Positions 12,723 to 24,555 of a DNA stretch of 64,000 nucleotides are shown here, piece after piece; position 1 is the stretch's first letter; every line of letters starts with the position of its first letter. Under the pieces are notes generated by a model. That model ran no database searches and was not told the DNA's origin. It saw only the letters and a list, made by a program, of their open reading frames with translations. The translations under genes were made by a program, and so were the position numbers. Origin of the DNA: Mixia osmundae IAM 14324 (Eukaryota > Basidiomycota > Mixiomycetes > Mixiales > Mixiaceae); assembly GCF_000708205.1 (NCBI RefSeq), contig NW_014575561.1:380299-444298 (forward strand), read 5' to 3'.

Positions 12723-13402
12723 GTTGGAATACGCTGGACTGCAGGCCAACGGTCTATGAGTCTCGTACGAGCTTGCGGTGGCTCATGCGCATCTCTGCAA
12801 GCACTGACAAGGTCAGCACAGCTCCTGAACGCGTGACATGTGGCACAGAGGGAGCAAGACAGCGCGTGTCAAGCGCATGACAAGTGAAGCTGCCAATGCG
12901 TGATGCTACTGGAATACTCGTCGTCGATATGTTGATCACTGTAGCATATCGCGGCGAGCTCTGCAGTAGAAGCGCATGGCAGAGAGGCCGGAGCCTGGAG
13001 CAGATGCAAAGCAAAGAGCCGTGACTGGTCGCACTCGCTACTTGGTCAGAGCGAGGGGCAGAGATACTCATGCACTGCTTGTAGACAGCAGGACAGCATG
13101 CTGCACCTTTGCACGTGCGGTTGTGAGCAAAAACTGCCGCATTGAAGGTCGCATATAGGCAACTCTGCGGACTGTATGCTCGGGCGTTTGGACCGACGTC
13201 GGAGGAGCTCAATCTGGCTTTGTCCGGGGTCGATCGAAGGTGAAGACAGGAAAGGGCAGCGCAGGGTGTCAAAGATACTTACATGCGCCTCTCTGACTGC
13301 TGGACAGGGTGCCAATCGTCTCTATCGTTGCTCGAAATCGTCGTCAAACGCGTCTCTCCACGACCTCGAGACTCGACAACTCAGCTCGACCAGAATGAGC
13401 CA
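12723..13402. other. Divergent promoter region
   Basis: This 680-bp gap separates the starts of Cds1 (minus) and the METTL4-like gene (plus). An alternative in-frame ATG at 13283 would extend the methyltransferase by 40 residues without obvious homology. No other gene is visible; the long minus-strand frame here has no domain character. Confidence 0.5.
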
Positions 13403-14832
13403 ATGTCTATCATCTGCAGGAGCACAGTTCAGCCTTTCCCTTCAGGTGCATCTCACAGTGAGCCCGAAGCGACAGTCCGGGCGGAAGTGACGGTACTCGA
13501 CAGCGCGAAATCGTACTTAGATCACTTCAGAGCTACCGCACTGCGGACCGCATTCGTGCCGCAGCCAGACGGTCAGAGCGTGCTGCAGCTATGCTGTCCG
13601 ACACCCGCTGAGGCTCCGTTCACATCGACCTCTTCGGACAAGCCGGCGCAACGACGACCAAAACGCGCAAAGCGATCCGACGAACCTCACAAGTCGAAAG
13701 CCGACGCCAATGCATATCATGCGACCATCTCGCAACTCTTGCACACAGCCATTGCGTCAGCTCGTTCCGCTCTGAGTGCGCGAGCATGGTATGATGCCGA
13801 TGCCATCTGCCCGCCGAACCCGACGATTGGCGCAGACTGGGCAGCACTGGTCAAAGATGCACCTGCAGCAGTCCCTCGAAAGGCTCGAAGCTTAGATGAT
13901 GTCACTGGGCGCATCGAAGCGCTGGAATTGATCAATCGAGTCTGCAAGACCGACACGGGCAAAGTCGTGCATCTGGACCGACAAGACACGCCCATCTTAG
14001 TGCCACCCTGTTCTGCATTCCTCATTGCAGACATGAAGTCTTGGGATCTCTTGTTGCCTCCTTCGCGTGCGTCCCCCTCCGCCTATCTACCTGCTTGTGT
14101 CATCGACTGACACTGCGCAGATGTCGTAAGCGATGGTTATGATCTCGTTATTCTTGAGTAAGTATCCCGCACCCAAATGCACACTGGGACTCATCTTCTC
14201 GTAGCCCGCCATGGCCCAACAAGTCTGCCTCTCGAGCAAAGCAGTACGACCAGATCGATATCTACGATCTGCTTGACATCTCGCTGCCGACTGTTCTCGA
14301 GGGCGCCAATACGACTCGGCCGTGTCTCGTCTGCGTATGGCTGACAAACAAGCCCCGCTATAGACGCTTCGTAACCGATACGCTCTTTCCGCATTGGGGC
14401 ATTTCGAGTGGCAAGACGAGTGAAGGACATTGGATCAAAACGAGCACTCAAGGCGAGCCGCTCTTCTCACTGGACGATCAAGATAGAAGGTGCTACGAGT
14501 CATTCATCATGGCCTGGTGGATCCCGAGCGAGTACGAGGGTCCAGCTCCGGTCTTGCCTGATCCGCAAGTCTTCTTATCGGTGCCTATCGGTCATTCACG
14601 CAAGCCGGTCATCATAGGTGCGTACTCGTCCAGAATCGGTCAACGAGGTCCTGAGCAGGATCGAGCAGATCTCTTGCGACATGCCTTCCAGCGAACGCCC
14701 AATGTGCTCGAACTCTTTGCTCGCACGACGCTCTCTGGCCGTACATTTGTTGAGTCAAGGATGGCGAGGTGGGTCAGTGTAGGCAATGAAGCTCTCAAAT
14801 TCAACAGTGCCTCGTCGTTCGAGCTGGCCTAA
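13403..14832 (+). CDS. MT-A70 family N6-adenine methyltransferase, METTL4-like
   Basis: Predicted S-adenosylmethionine-dependent adenine-N6 methyltransferase. Animal METTL4 methylates U2 snRNA and has been proposed to act on DNA; the substrate here is unknown. Two introns (14067-14120, 14158-14204) give 442 residues. Splicing the second creates the catalytic DPPW (residues about 234-237) in the context VILDPPWPNKSASR, as in METTL4 rather than METTL3/Ime4. Downstream motifs include VCVWLTNKPRYRRFV, HWIKTSTQGEP and a C-terminal NVLELFARTT block. The N-terminal 220 residues are poorly conserved with a Lys/Arg-rich patch (RRPKRAKRSDEP). An ALKBH1-like gene lies about 0.7 kb downstream. Confidence 0.85.
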
Positions 14833-14938
14833 TAATGCATGTCGTCCTACAAGCGCGTCATGGCCTTATCTCTGCCAGTTGTGTCACTGCACCTCCGCTC
14901 TGTACGATACCGTCAGTATTGCACATAGCATCAGAGCG

Positions 14939-15462
14939 TCAGCGCACATCGACTAGAGCCATCTCTTCTTCGGTCATCTCTATCGGCTTCCAGAATTTCT
15001 GAGGCATCTGCCAGAACTCGTCGAAATCTGGTTTGGCCAAGCCTTCTCTTCGGCCCTCATTCTCCAATTGCTTGCCTGTCGTAGCCAGAGTAAGCTCGCG
15101 AGAGAATACAGAGTCGACAGACTGACCAATAGGTGCACCGCTCTTTGACAGCGCAGACTCCGCTTCGGGTCGCGGGGTAGCTTGACCCGGTCGAGCCGTC
15201 GAAGCGTGTTTGAGCATGAAAGCATCAAAGTTGTCTACGATAGACTGTGGTGCAGCCGGATGGGGTGCCGCGTTGGACTCATCTGTCACGATCCTCAGCT
15301 CAGCCAAGCTCTGTGAGCGACAGTGCGTCATGTTGACGTACTTTCGGGCAAGGTCTTGCCACGGAATTTGATCATGGGCTTGTAGGCTCCTGATGACGTT
15401 GTCGCATGGCGTGCTTGCGCTCTGTGCTGCAGTACTCGCCTCAGGGGGGATCTCGGTAGCAT
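14939..15462 (-). CDS. Small predicted mitochondrial protein
   Basis: Not recognised. The ATG at 15462 starts MLPRSPLRRVLQHRAQARHA, an Arg-rich, acid-free presequence typical of mitochondrial import, followed by YKPMIKFRGKTLPE. Removing the 59-nt intron at 15283-15341 (donor GTACGT) keeps the frame into a polar middle and a C-terminal block with paired aromatic motifs (DEFWQMPQKFWKPIEM). A longer unspliced frame starting further upstream has no targeting signal and is judged a shadow. A mitochondrial ribosomal or assembly factor is possible. The gene is head to head with the ALKBH1-like gene; the start codons are 101 bp apart. Confidence 0.6.
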
Positions 15463-15563
15463 ACTGAGAGGGCGGCAAGTCGACGACTTGACGAGATCGC
15501 GACTGGCTTTTGCTCTCTCTCTTGGGGGCTGACAGTACTGACGAGCCGACTCTGAAGCAACGC

Positions 15564-17018
15564 ATGCGTCAACCTGAGCCATCTCGCAAGCAGGCAAGAC
15601 TGCTGGCCAAGCAGCGTGCACAGCGAGATCAAGCAGCTTCCGAGCACACTGCCTTTAGACAGGCAGAACGCTACTGGAAGTCTCGTATTGATTCTCCTCA
15701 GTACGAACACGCATTTCGATCTTCGAGCGTGCAATGGCATGATACTCCCGGCTGCTCTTACCAGATCGGCACATGGACGGATGGTCGGGTCAAGTTGACG
15801 TATTCACTCCGTCGGCATAGACTCAACGGCGTGCCGGACGCGCTTGCACAACGACCGTCAACGTCGAGCGAATGGCAAAGCGGCACATATGCCATCACAT
15901 TCGATGCTGCACCTGGACTGGTCTATTTGCCAGGCTGGGCAGCTCCCCCCCTTCAGCGCCAGCTGATCAAGTCGTGCCTGTGCGAAGCGGCAGATGAACA
16001 TCATCCGCTCAGCCTTTCGCCGCATTTCGTTCTTCCCCCGGCTGGCTTGTGGGATACGTACCAGCGATGGCGACGTACACCCCAAGAGCCGGCAGGAGCA
16101 GACTCGTGGCATGTACCGAGGAAGACAGTAGCGGCTCGAGAAAGGCTGAGACGCGAACGCGTTGATCTCGAGCCTGTTACGACGGGCAACTTCATGTCAG
16201 AGCGCAAGCCCTTGCCGAGCATGCATGCAAACGAAGACCCATCAAAAGATCAAGCGCAAAGTGAACACATCCACGAAGTCATGGAAAGATTACGATGGGC
16301 TATCATCGGCTTCGAATACAGCTGGACTGACAAGGCCTACTACTACGACCGGCCTTTCTCGCCCATGCCCGATCTCATTTCTCGAGCATGTACAAACACT
16401 GTCAAAGCCTTACCTTGGGCGGATGTGTTTACACGTGCAACATCAGAGGAACGGGCTCAGTACTTGGGGTGGGCAAACGATTATGAGCCTCAGACGGGCA
16501 TTGTCAACTTCTACGGGGTCAGTATCTTCGATCATCGAGCGCATCGAGTCTGAGCACCGGGGCTATCGGCAGGCTCGTGATACGCTAACGGGTCATATTG
16601 ACCAATCTGAGCCCGATGCAGTTCGTCCGCTTGTCTCCATTAGGTAAGGTGCTCCCTTCTAACAATACGCCTCCGCTGATTCGAGTTGCACAGTCTCGGT
16701 ACTTCCGCTGTCTTCCTTGCCGGTGGTGAAACGAGAGACGCCCGGCATCCTCTTCCGTTTCTGCTCCGATCAGGCGATGCCATCGTTATGTCAGGTCCAT
16801 CCCGCCGAGTCTTTCATGGCATCCCACGTGTCTTGGACCATCTGCCTGCTCCTGCTCATCTCACTTCGAGTATCTCAGACGACCCAGACTGGACAGAAGG
16901 CGGATTTGCGGACTACATGTCTGCCGGACGTCGGATCAATATCAATGTGAGACAAGTCTTTGCGCAGCCTGTTCTACACCTGGCAGATCCTTGCAGCGTT
17001 GCATTTACAGCACAGTAG
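15564..17018 (+). CDS. AlkB-type Fe(II)/2-oxoglutarate dioxygenase, ALKBH1-like
   Basis: Oxidative demethylase of the AlkB superfamily. ALKBH1 relatives act on tRNA, and in some reports on N6-methyladenine in DNA. The start is the ATG at 15564 (a TTG at 15510 is rejected). Introns at 16518-16572 and 16644-16693 give 449 residues. The iron ligands are visible as GHIDQSE (HxD) and FHGIPR (distal His); RININVRQV supplies the 2-oxoglutarate-binding Arg. LGTSAVFLAGG and LRSGDAIVMSGPSR are the expected core strands. The fungal-style N-terminal extension includes NFYG just before the HxD. The neighbour upstream is the METTL4-like methyltransferase. Confidence 0.88.
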
Positions 17019-17287
17019 GATCATGCTCAAAAGCACTCCACCGGCCCCAAGTCGCACTGTAGGCTGAATGTGCCGCTTCGAGATGAACCCAAGCTGGGCC
17101 TTGCTCAGCTGCCTGTCTGTGCATGCTGCGGCACGGTTGAAGCCTCGTTGCCAAAGCTTGGTGTCGCCCGCGCCGCGGGGTAACAAGCGAGAGCTCAGCC
17201 CTCGCTTCCTCGTGAGCGAGTAGGAACGATTGCTTGGAGCGCTCAGTAGGGTCGCCAACAAGACGTCATTGTCGATACGCATATCGA

Positions 17288-17933
17288 TTATCGCCTGGTC
17301 GCGCTCATGGCCCGTGCTCTGAACTGTTCCCAAACCTGTCGACCATTGGAAGCACGTCCTGCCCAGCTGCTCGTCGTCTGGGCAATGCCATACCGCGACA
17401 AGAGTGCCGGCAAGCGATCTTTGACGGATGCGCTCAGTAGCAAGCCGGCAGTGATACCGATGAAGCTCATGATGACGAAACGAGAGAGGACAGAGTCGCG
17501 TTGGAAGCACTTTGTCGTCACGTCGCCCTCCTCGCCCGTGGCCGTATCGAGATCGGTCTCGCCTTTCTCTGCATCCTTGCATATGCCTAGCTTCTGATCC
17601 AAGCAGAATTGTCTGCCAGTCGGAGAATGAGTGTTTGTGCGGGCGAGTCAGTACCAAAGAGGGCGTACTTTGTGCAGCTCAAGCAGGGTTTGGAGGGATC
17701 ATTTGGCCTCTGCGGGGACACGAGACTCTGTGAGCATCGAATGGGGCCAGTTCATCATGGCGACGCACGTAGAGAGGCACGATTGTGTAGTTGCTGAAGC
17801 AGATACATTTGCAGAAATAGATGGACGATTCGCCCAGCGGCGTCGAGCTTGAGAGGTCTCGTATGTCAAACGCTGATACCGACGACCTCATCGTCAACGC
17901 CAAGAGAGCCAGAGCGCTCGCTGATAGTCGCAT
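17288..17933 (-). CDS. Conserved fungal Cys-rich membrane protein
   Basis: Function unknown. The ATG at 17933 begins a signal peptide (MRLSASALALLALTMRSSVS). A lumenal Cys-rich segment reads YFCKCICFSNYTIVPLY, then across an intron KPCLSCTK, then across another QFCLDQKLGICKDA and TKCFQRDS. One transmembrane helix follows (FVIMSFIGITAGLLLSA) and then a tail of about 50 residues. Both introns (donors GTGCGT and GTACGC) are GT-AG and restore this Cys pattern, which I recall from uncharacterised ascomycete and basidiomycete proteins. The start is 110 bp from, and divergent to, UBA1; it overlaps on the other strand a frame that could be mistaken for a UBA1 first exon. Confidence 0.7.
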
Positions 17934-18043
17934 AGCGTGAGGACACGTCTGGCCAGCGGGTTGGTCGTCTCGACGCGAGAAAGCGCTCGACAAAGTCACC
18001 GGCGACAGCGTCATCACCCTCACCATCGTCGGCATTGAGCAAG

Positions 18044-21000
18044 ATGGCACCCGGTCGCATGCAAGATGACAGCATCGACGAGTCACTCTACTCTCGTCAG
18101 CTGTGAGTGCCTTCCCACTTGCCCGTGCAGTCATACCGGGCGCTGATCTGTAAGCAACTTGACAGCTACGTCCTGGGACACGATGGTCAGGATGGCTTTG
18201 ACGCAGCATGTCCGAATGCTGATCCGGGTGCGATGATCAGCAATGCGACGTATGGCAGCTTCAGACGTCCTCATCGTCGGTCTGAAAGGTCTGGGAGTCG
18301 AGATAGGCAAGCCAGCAACTCCAGTGCACCTTACTTAGCTCATGCTGGACGATGATGCTATGTAGCGAAGAACATATGCCTTGCAGGCGTCAAGTCGGTC
18401 ACGTTGTATGATCCTGCGCCCACAGAAGTAGCAGATCTAGGCACACAGGCAAGTTCGGCCTGGTTGATCAGTCCTTGCGCTCATGTACAGGACTATTGCT
18501 TGCAGTTCTTCTTGCGTCAGAGTGACATTGGCAAGCCAAGAGACGCATCGACCTTACCACGGATCTCAGAGCTCAACAGCTATGTACCCGTTCGCGTGCT
18601 CGAAGGCGAGCTCAATCACGACAGCCTCAAACAATTTCAGGCAGGTCAAGCTCGCATATTGCCACGCAACAAACCTTATGACATTCGGAGCAGGTCGTCG
18701 TATTGACAGAGGCGCCTCACGAGCAGCAAGTAGCAGTCAACGACTTTACGCACTCAAACGGCATCCACTTCATTGCTGCAGACACACGCGGTCTTTTCGG
18801 GCGAGTCGTCTAGCCCTTTAGCTTGCATCGTGCGCTAAGGAGTTCGCGTTGTGCGCAGATCCGTCTTTTGTGACTTTGGGCCAGACTTTGTCGTGGTCGA
18901 TCCGACGGGCGAACAACCTCTGTCTGGCATGATCGCCGCAGTCCAAAAGGCAAGCACTCGGCGTCGTGCCCTCCTGTCCGATGCTCACCCGCCACTGCGC
19001 AGGACTCAGACGGACTGGTAGCCACTCTAGATGAGACACGACATGGCCTGGAAGATGGCGATTTTGTCACCTTTTCAGAAATAACGGGTATGACCGAGCT
19101 CAATGGCTGCAAACCGCGTAAAGTGACTGTCAAAGGTGGGCTAGCATCACGCTCGCGAATTTGTTACTCAATCGCGTCCAGGCCCCTATACGTTCACGAT
19201 CGGAGATACGTCTGGGCTGGGCGACTACAAATCGGGCGGTATCTTCACGCAAGTCAAAATGCCCAAGATCATTCCCTTTCAACCGCTCAAAGACTCCCTC
19301 AAAGCGCCCGAGATTGTCTTTTCTGATTTTGCAAAGTTTGATCGGCCGCATACGCTCATCGCAGGTTTCCAAGCACTCTCTGCCTTCGCAAAGGCGAAGG
19401 GATCTTACCCTCGACCGCGCAATGCAGAAGATGCGGCTCACGTGCTCGAGCTCGCGAAATCGATCTACAAAGAGTCTGGTTATGACGGCGAGCTAGCTGA
19501 GCATGTCATCAAAGAGCTCGCGTTCCAGGCTCAGGGAGACGTTGCGCCCGTCAATGCTGTCCTCGGTGGATTTGTGGGTCAGGAAGTACTCAAAGCTTGC
19601 TCGGGCAAATTCCATCCTACTGTCCAACATATGCTCTTCGATGCGCTCGAAGCGCTTCCCGAAGGTCTATCAGAGGCAGATGTTGCCCCTACCGGCACAC
19701 GCTACGATCGTCAGGTAGCCGTTTTTGGCAAAGCTTTCCAGGAAAAGCTTGCAAACAATCGCCAATTCCTCGTCGGTGCTGGTGCGATCGGATGCGAGAT
19801 GCTCAAGAACTGGGCTATGATGGGTTTGGGATCCGGATCCCAAGGCAAGATCTTTGTCACCGACATGGACTCGATCGAGAAGAGCAACCTCAACAGACAA
19901 TTCCTTTTCAGGCCCAAAGACCTAGGCTCATTCAAATCTGAAGCTGCTGCAACAGCAGTAGCGGAAATGAACCCAGATCTCAAGGGCAAGATCGAGAGCA
20001 GTCAGCTGGCTGTAGGCGAACAGACTGAGAATGTCTTCGGCGATGACTTCTTTGACAACATCAATGGTGTGACCAATGCGCTCGACAACGTCGTCGCGCG
20101 CCAGTACATGGACAGGCGATGCGTCTACTACAAGAAACCGTTGCTCGAGTCCGGCACTCTAGGTACAAAGGCGAATGTGCAGGTTGTCCTGCCGCATCTC
20201 ACAGAATCATACTCCTCCTCGCAAGATCCGCCTGAGAAGTCGCATCCGAGCTGCACAGTCAAGAACTTCCCCAACCAGATCGAGCACACTATCCAGTGGG
20301 CCCGTGAGCACTTTGACGACTTCTTTACAAAGCCCGCAGAAACTGTCAATCTGTATCTGACACAACCAGACTTTGTCGAATCTGCCAAGTCTGCAGGACT
20401 ACAACCTGATCAAATCAGACAGATCGAAGCCAATTTGGTGACTGAACGACCACTCAGTTTCGATCAATGTTTATCTTGGGCTCGCCTCAAGTTCGAAGAG
20501 GAGTACAACAACGAGATCCGACAGCTGTTACACAGCTTGCCGCGAGACCTGATCACCAAAGAGGGCTTGCCATTCTGGTCAGGACCCAAACGGGCACCTA
20601 CGCCATTGACCTTCGATATTGAGCACCAAGATCATCTCGACTATGTTATCGCAGCTGCCAATCTGCGCGCGTTCAATTACGGGCTCAAGGGCGAGACGGA
20701 TCCTGAGTACTTCAAGCGCAAGCTATCGGAAGTCATCGTGCCGGAATTTACACCAAAGAGTGGCGTACAAGTCCAAATCAAGGATGATGAGCCAGTCGCG
20801 AATAGCAGTTCTGCAGTTGATCCTGACGACATCGGTGCCCTCGTCAGTCGACTGCCAAACCCGAAAGAGCTCGCTGGCTATCGCATGGTGCCTGTCGAAT
20901 TCGAAAAGGACGACGACAGTAATCACCACATGGACTTTATCACCGCAGCCAGCAACCTTCGCGCGCTCAACTACGAGATCCAAACGGCAGATCGTCATCG

Positions 21001-21659
21001 CACGAAGCTCATAGCAGGCAAGATCATCCCAGCTATTGCGACAACGACTGCGCTGGCCACCGGCCTTGTCTGTATTGAGCTTTACAAGATCATCGCAGGC
21101 AAGACAAATCTGGAAGATTACAAGAACGGCTTTGTCAACCTTGCACTGCCCTTCTTTGGCTTTTCAGAGCCGATTGCTGCCGCTAAGCAAAAGTACGACG
21201 ACACGGAATGGACTCTGTGGGATCGATTCCAAATCAAAGGCGACATTACCTTGCGGCAGTTCCTCGATTACTTTGACAAAGAGCATGGCCTGGAAGTTTC
21301 GATGGTCAGCAGTGGCGTATCGATGTTATTCAGCGGCTTCATGCCAAAGAAGAAGAGCGAAGAACGCCTACAGATGAAGTGAGCCGAAAAGACGCCGGGA
21401 ATGGACAAGCTGATGCGTGGATGCAGGCTGAGCACACTTGTTGAGACGGTCTCAAAAAAGCCGATACCGCCTCACGTGAAGGAGATCATGTGCGTCTCAT
21501 GATCCGCGGAAGCTCGCGCATTGACACTTGTACAGCTTCGAGGTCATGTGCGACTCGAAAAAGACCGGCGAAGACGTCGAAGTGCCTTTTGTGACGGTAG
21601 GCCGCAAATCTTCTGCATAAGGTCTCTCTAAAACCATCTGACAGGCTCGCATCCGCTAG
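18044..21659 (+). CDS. UBA1: Ubiquitin-activating enzyme E1
   Basis: Adenylates ubiquitin and passes it, as a thioester, to E2 enzymes in nucleus and cytosol. Twelve exons sum to 3030 nt, giving 1009 residues, normal for E1. The start MAPGRMQDDS runs into DESLYSRQLYVLGHD; the pseudo-adenylation half has GLKGLGVEIAKN. The active half has GAGAIGCEMLKNWAMMG (nucleotide binding) and the catalytic Cys in PSCTVKNFPN (codon near 20252). The C-terminal ubiquitin-fold domain ends VEVPFVTARIR. Introns 3-7 (18307-18365, 18449-18505, 18641-18693, 18801-18858, 18950-19002) all begin with GC; the other six begin with GT. Each GC junction restores a motif conserved in yeast E1 (EIAKN, DLGTQFFL, FQVVVLTEAP, RGLFGSVF, DGLVATLDETRHGLEDG). 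Confidence 0.97.
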
Positions 21660-21725
21660 TTCAAGTAGAAATAGAAGACGAATGTACTGCATGCAAAACA
21701 ACAATGCCAGCTCGTAAAGACTTCC

Positions 21726-24391
21726 TCATCGTCGCTTGCCTTTTCCCTTGAGCTTTGCGGCGTGGGCTTTGGGTTTGCCTTTGGGTGGTCCGGTACGAGC
21801 TGGAGATGCGCCTGGTTTGCCCTTTGACTTGTTGCGGCGGGCTGTCATGTCTTCTGCGAATGTGCTCCTCTTCTTTCCCGTCTTGGCCGGTGCAGCTTTG
21901 ACCTGGGTAATCTTCCCAGCCTGAGCCGCTTTCTTGGCCTGTCGGACGGCTGAAGAGATTGCACCGGAAGTGACGCGCGTATCATTCCGCGCATCTCTCA
22001 GAGCGTCTTGACGTCGCTTTTGCTTATGATTGAGCTTCTTGGGTCCACGTGCCTGTGTTCCCGTCAGTAAAGTTGTCCCTTACACAGAAGTCGGATAGCC
22101 AACCTTTTCTTCGAAGCCTGAATTGTACTGGGCTGTGCCAGCATCTTTTGCTTTCTTCTTGTCACCCTCCGACTGGAACCACGTCCTTCGAGGGCGTCCG
22201 GCGATTTCCTGCTTGTACTCAATCAGGTTCTGGCCTTTCTTGGCTTCCATCTCTGCACGGCGGATCTCCTTCTCCTCACGTTCTTCTTGCATGACCGTAT
22301 TGATCTCCGCTTGTAGCTCCGTGACACGATCTGTGGCCTCCTTGATCACTTCGGGCGGGAGGACGCGTTGCTTGAACCGATCCGCAGGTGCTGCTTTTGT
22401 AGCTTGCTTGACCATCTTTCGATCCGAATCACCCACTAACGTCAGGGCTCGACCAGCGTTGCCTGCACGAGCAGTACGGCCCACACGATGGAGGTAGATA
22501 TCGAAGCTACCCGGCATCTCGAAATTGATGACGCTCTGAACACCCTTGATATCGAGACCACGAGAGGCAAGATCGGTAGCACAGAGATGGGTCGCCGTGC
22601 CCTCTTTGAAGTTCTGCAAAGACTGCAGACGTTGCTCTTGAGATAGATCGCCATGGAGTTCTTCCGCAGCCAATCCGCAGAGTCCGAGTAAAATGCGCGC
22701 ACGATGCGCTGCCTGCTTGCTTCGGAAGAAGATGATGGTTTGGCCGCGAAAGGTACGCTGACAAATTGCGAGAAGAGCAGCTTCTCTCGATGCCGGGGTA
22801 TCTTTGCGAATGCGTAGAAATTCCTGCATGAGACTTTCGACCGTCGTTCCCGTCTCGTCAATTTTGATCCGCACTGGCTTGTCGAGCGAGAGTCGGGCGA
22901 GCTCATTGACATCCTCCGTGATCGTGGCAGAGAAGAGCAAGGACTGTCTCGAACGAGGACATTCTTTGATGATTTCTGTCAATTCATCTCTGAAGCCTTC
23001 TTCGAGTATACGGTCAGCTTCGTCGATGATGAGAATCTCGAGTGAGTCCAGAGTGAAAGTCGATGTGTTGCGAACATGATCAATCAATCGGCCTGGCGTA
23101 GAGACGACTACATCTGGCCGTTGACGCAGCTCGGCTTCTTGCACTTTGAGGGACAGTCCGCCAACGCAAAGACAAAATGATATGTCGGTGTAGCGAGCAA
23201 GCGCTTTGCCAACGCTGTGAACCTGTACTGCCAGTTCTCGAGTCGGACAGATCACGAGTACGCGCGTGCGCGCATCTTTCTTGTCTCTGTAGAGCAACCG
23301 TTCGAGCACGCCTAGCCAGAAAGCAACTGTTTTTCCGCTGCCTGTGTTAGACGAAGCGACAATGTCTTTGCCCATCAGCGCTACTGGTATCGTTTGAGCC
23401 TGTATGCGAGTGGGTGTCGTCAGGCCTAGCGCGCCGAGCGCAAGAAGGAGCGGCCTTGAGAGTCTTGCGTTGGGCAGACTGGCAAAGGGTGGCAGAGCCG
23501 TCTCAGCGGAAGGTGCAACCGGCGCCTTTTCAAAATATGCCTCTGCTGCAGCTGTCTCGTCTGCTGCCTGTGCGAACCGCATGTCAACTGATTCGGGAAT
23601 CGCTTCGTCGTCGTTATCGTCATCATCTATGATTACATTCGCTAAGGCTCCGAATCCGTTGATGCCATCTATAGCTTCATTCGCCGCTTCGCTCGTGCCT
23701 TCGTCTGCTGGAATCTCCTCTTCATCTTCGGCCATCTCTACAATCTTGCCGTCTATCGCTTCCTCGGCTTCGTCACTTTCCGAACCGGCAAAGAAATCGT
23801 CCTCGTCCTCGTCTTCATCCGCCATGCTATCATCACTAGCATCGTCATCTTCGAGCCTTGGCTTTTGATGACGTGCTAGAATCTCGCCAGTCGTCACGCG
23901 TGGCTGTAGCAAGCGTGAGCAGAAGCGCTGCAGATTGCAGTCGAACTGACAATGCCATTCTTCTTCTTGAACAAGTCGATTGTCTCATTCATATCCTGCT
24001 CAGTCCGCGTCCAGGTGAGCCCATCCCGATGATTTCTTCACGGAGCATGACTGACCCATAGATCTGCCGCTCCGTTCGCACGGGCTCGCTGTGCCAGAGA
24101 ACGCATCGAGTTGCCGCCCATCGAATCAAAGTCAAAAGCAGCGTTGAGAACCAGTCCGTCTTCATCCTTGCCCGCCTTTTGACCTTTTCTACTCTTTGCG
24201 CTCTTTGCAGCGGGTTGAGCATCGAGTAGCTCGGCAGCTGAAGCCTTTCGTTTGCCTTTGCTCTTTTGACTTTGCTCGCGTTTTGCTGGGGCTTTTGCTG
24301 AGCTCGCTGAAGCTAGCGGCGTCTCCTGTTCGTCGTCGGGACCCTCTTCATCGGACGAGAGGGTGAGGATCAAGTCGTCCAGCTGCTTCAT
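21726..24391 (-). CDS. DRS1: DEAD-box RNA helicase DRS1 (DDX27), ribosome biogenesis
   Basis: Nucleolar ATP-dependent helicase for 60S subunit assembly. The start is the ATG at 24391 (MKQLDDLILTLSSDEEG). An acidic, Lys-rich N-terminal region continues through two small introns into the helicase core: SSNTGSGKTVAF (motif I), PTRELAVQ (Ia), DEADRILEEGF (II), LLFSATIT (III) and HRVGRTARAGNAG (VI). The DEADRILEEGF variant is characteristic of Drs1/DDX27. A last intron near 22053-22106 leads to a Lys/Arg-rich C-terminal tail (KGKPKAHAAKLKGKGKRR). All donors are GT. It is tail to tail with UBA1 (66 bp) and head to head with SF3A1 (164 bp). Confidence 0.95.
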
Positions 24392-24555
24392 TGTGCGCAA
24401 CGCTTGCTAGACACTCGACCGCCTAGCTAGCAAATTCGAGCGGGCGAGTTCGGGCGAGAGCAAGCAGGGCTAGCGCGAGAGCTGGCGAGCGAGCGTGGCG
24501 GCAGAAAGGGCGCGGGCGCAGAGAGACTCTGCTGACAGCATTTACCCTTCCAAGG

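Noticed and set aside
12754-13272. Long minus-strand frame between Cds1 and the METTL4-like gene
   Set aside because: Cys/Ser/Arg-rich with no domain character, starting at a non-ATG codon or in promoter sequence; typical of a chance frame.
15510-15563. N-terminal extension of the ALKBH1-like gene
   Set aside because: The frame begins with TTG, not ATG; the first ATG is at 15564.
14939-15565. Unspliced minus-strand frame extending the small mitochondrial gene upstream
   Set aside because: It gives no targeting sequence. The alternative frame with one GT-AG intron starts with a clear mitochondrial presequence.
17821-17936. Open + strand frame that could be a UBA1 first exon (MDDSPSGVELERSRM)
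   Set aside because: It is antisense to a signal-peptide exon with a Cys motif, the acceptor needed is poor, and UBA1 starts well at 18044 with the usual E1 N-terminus.
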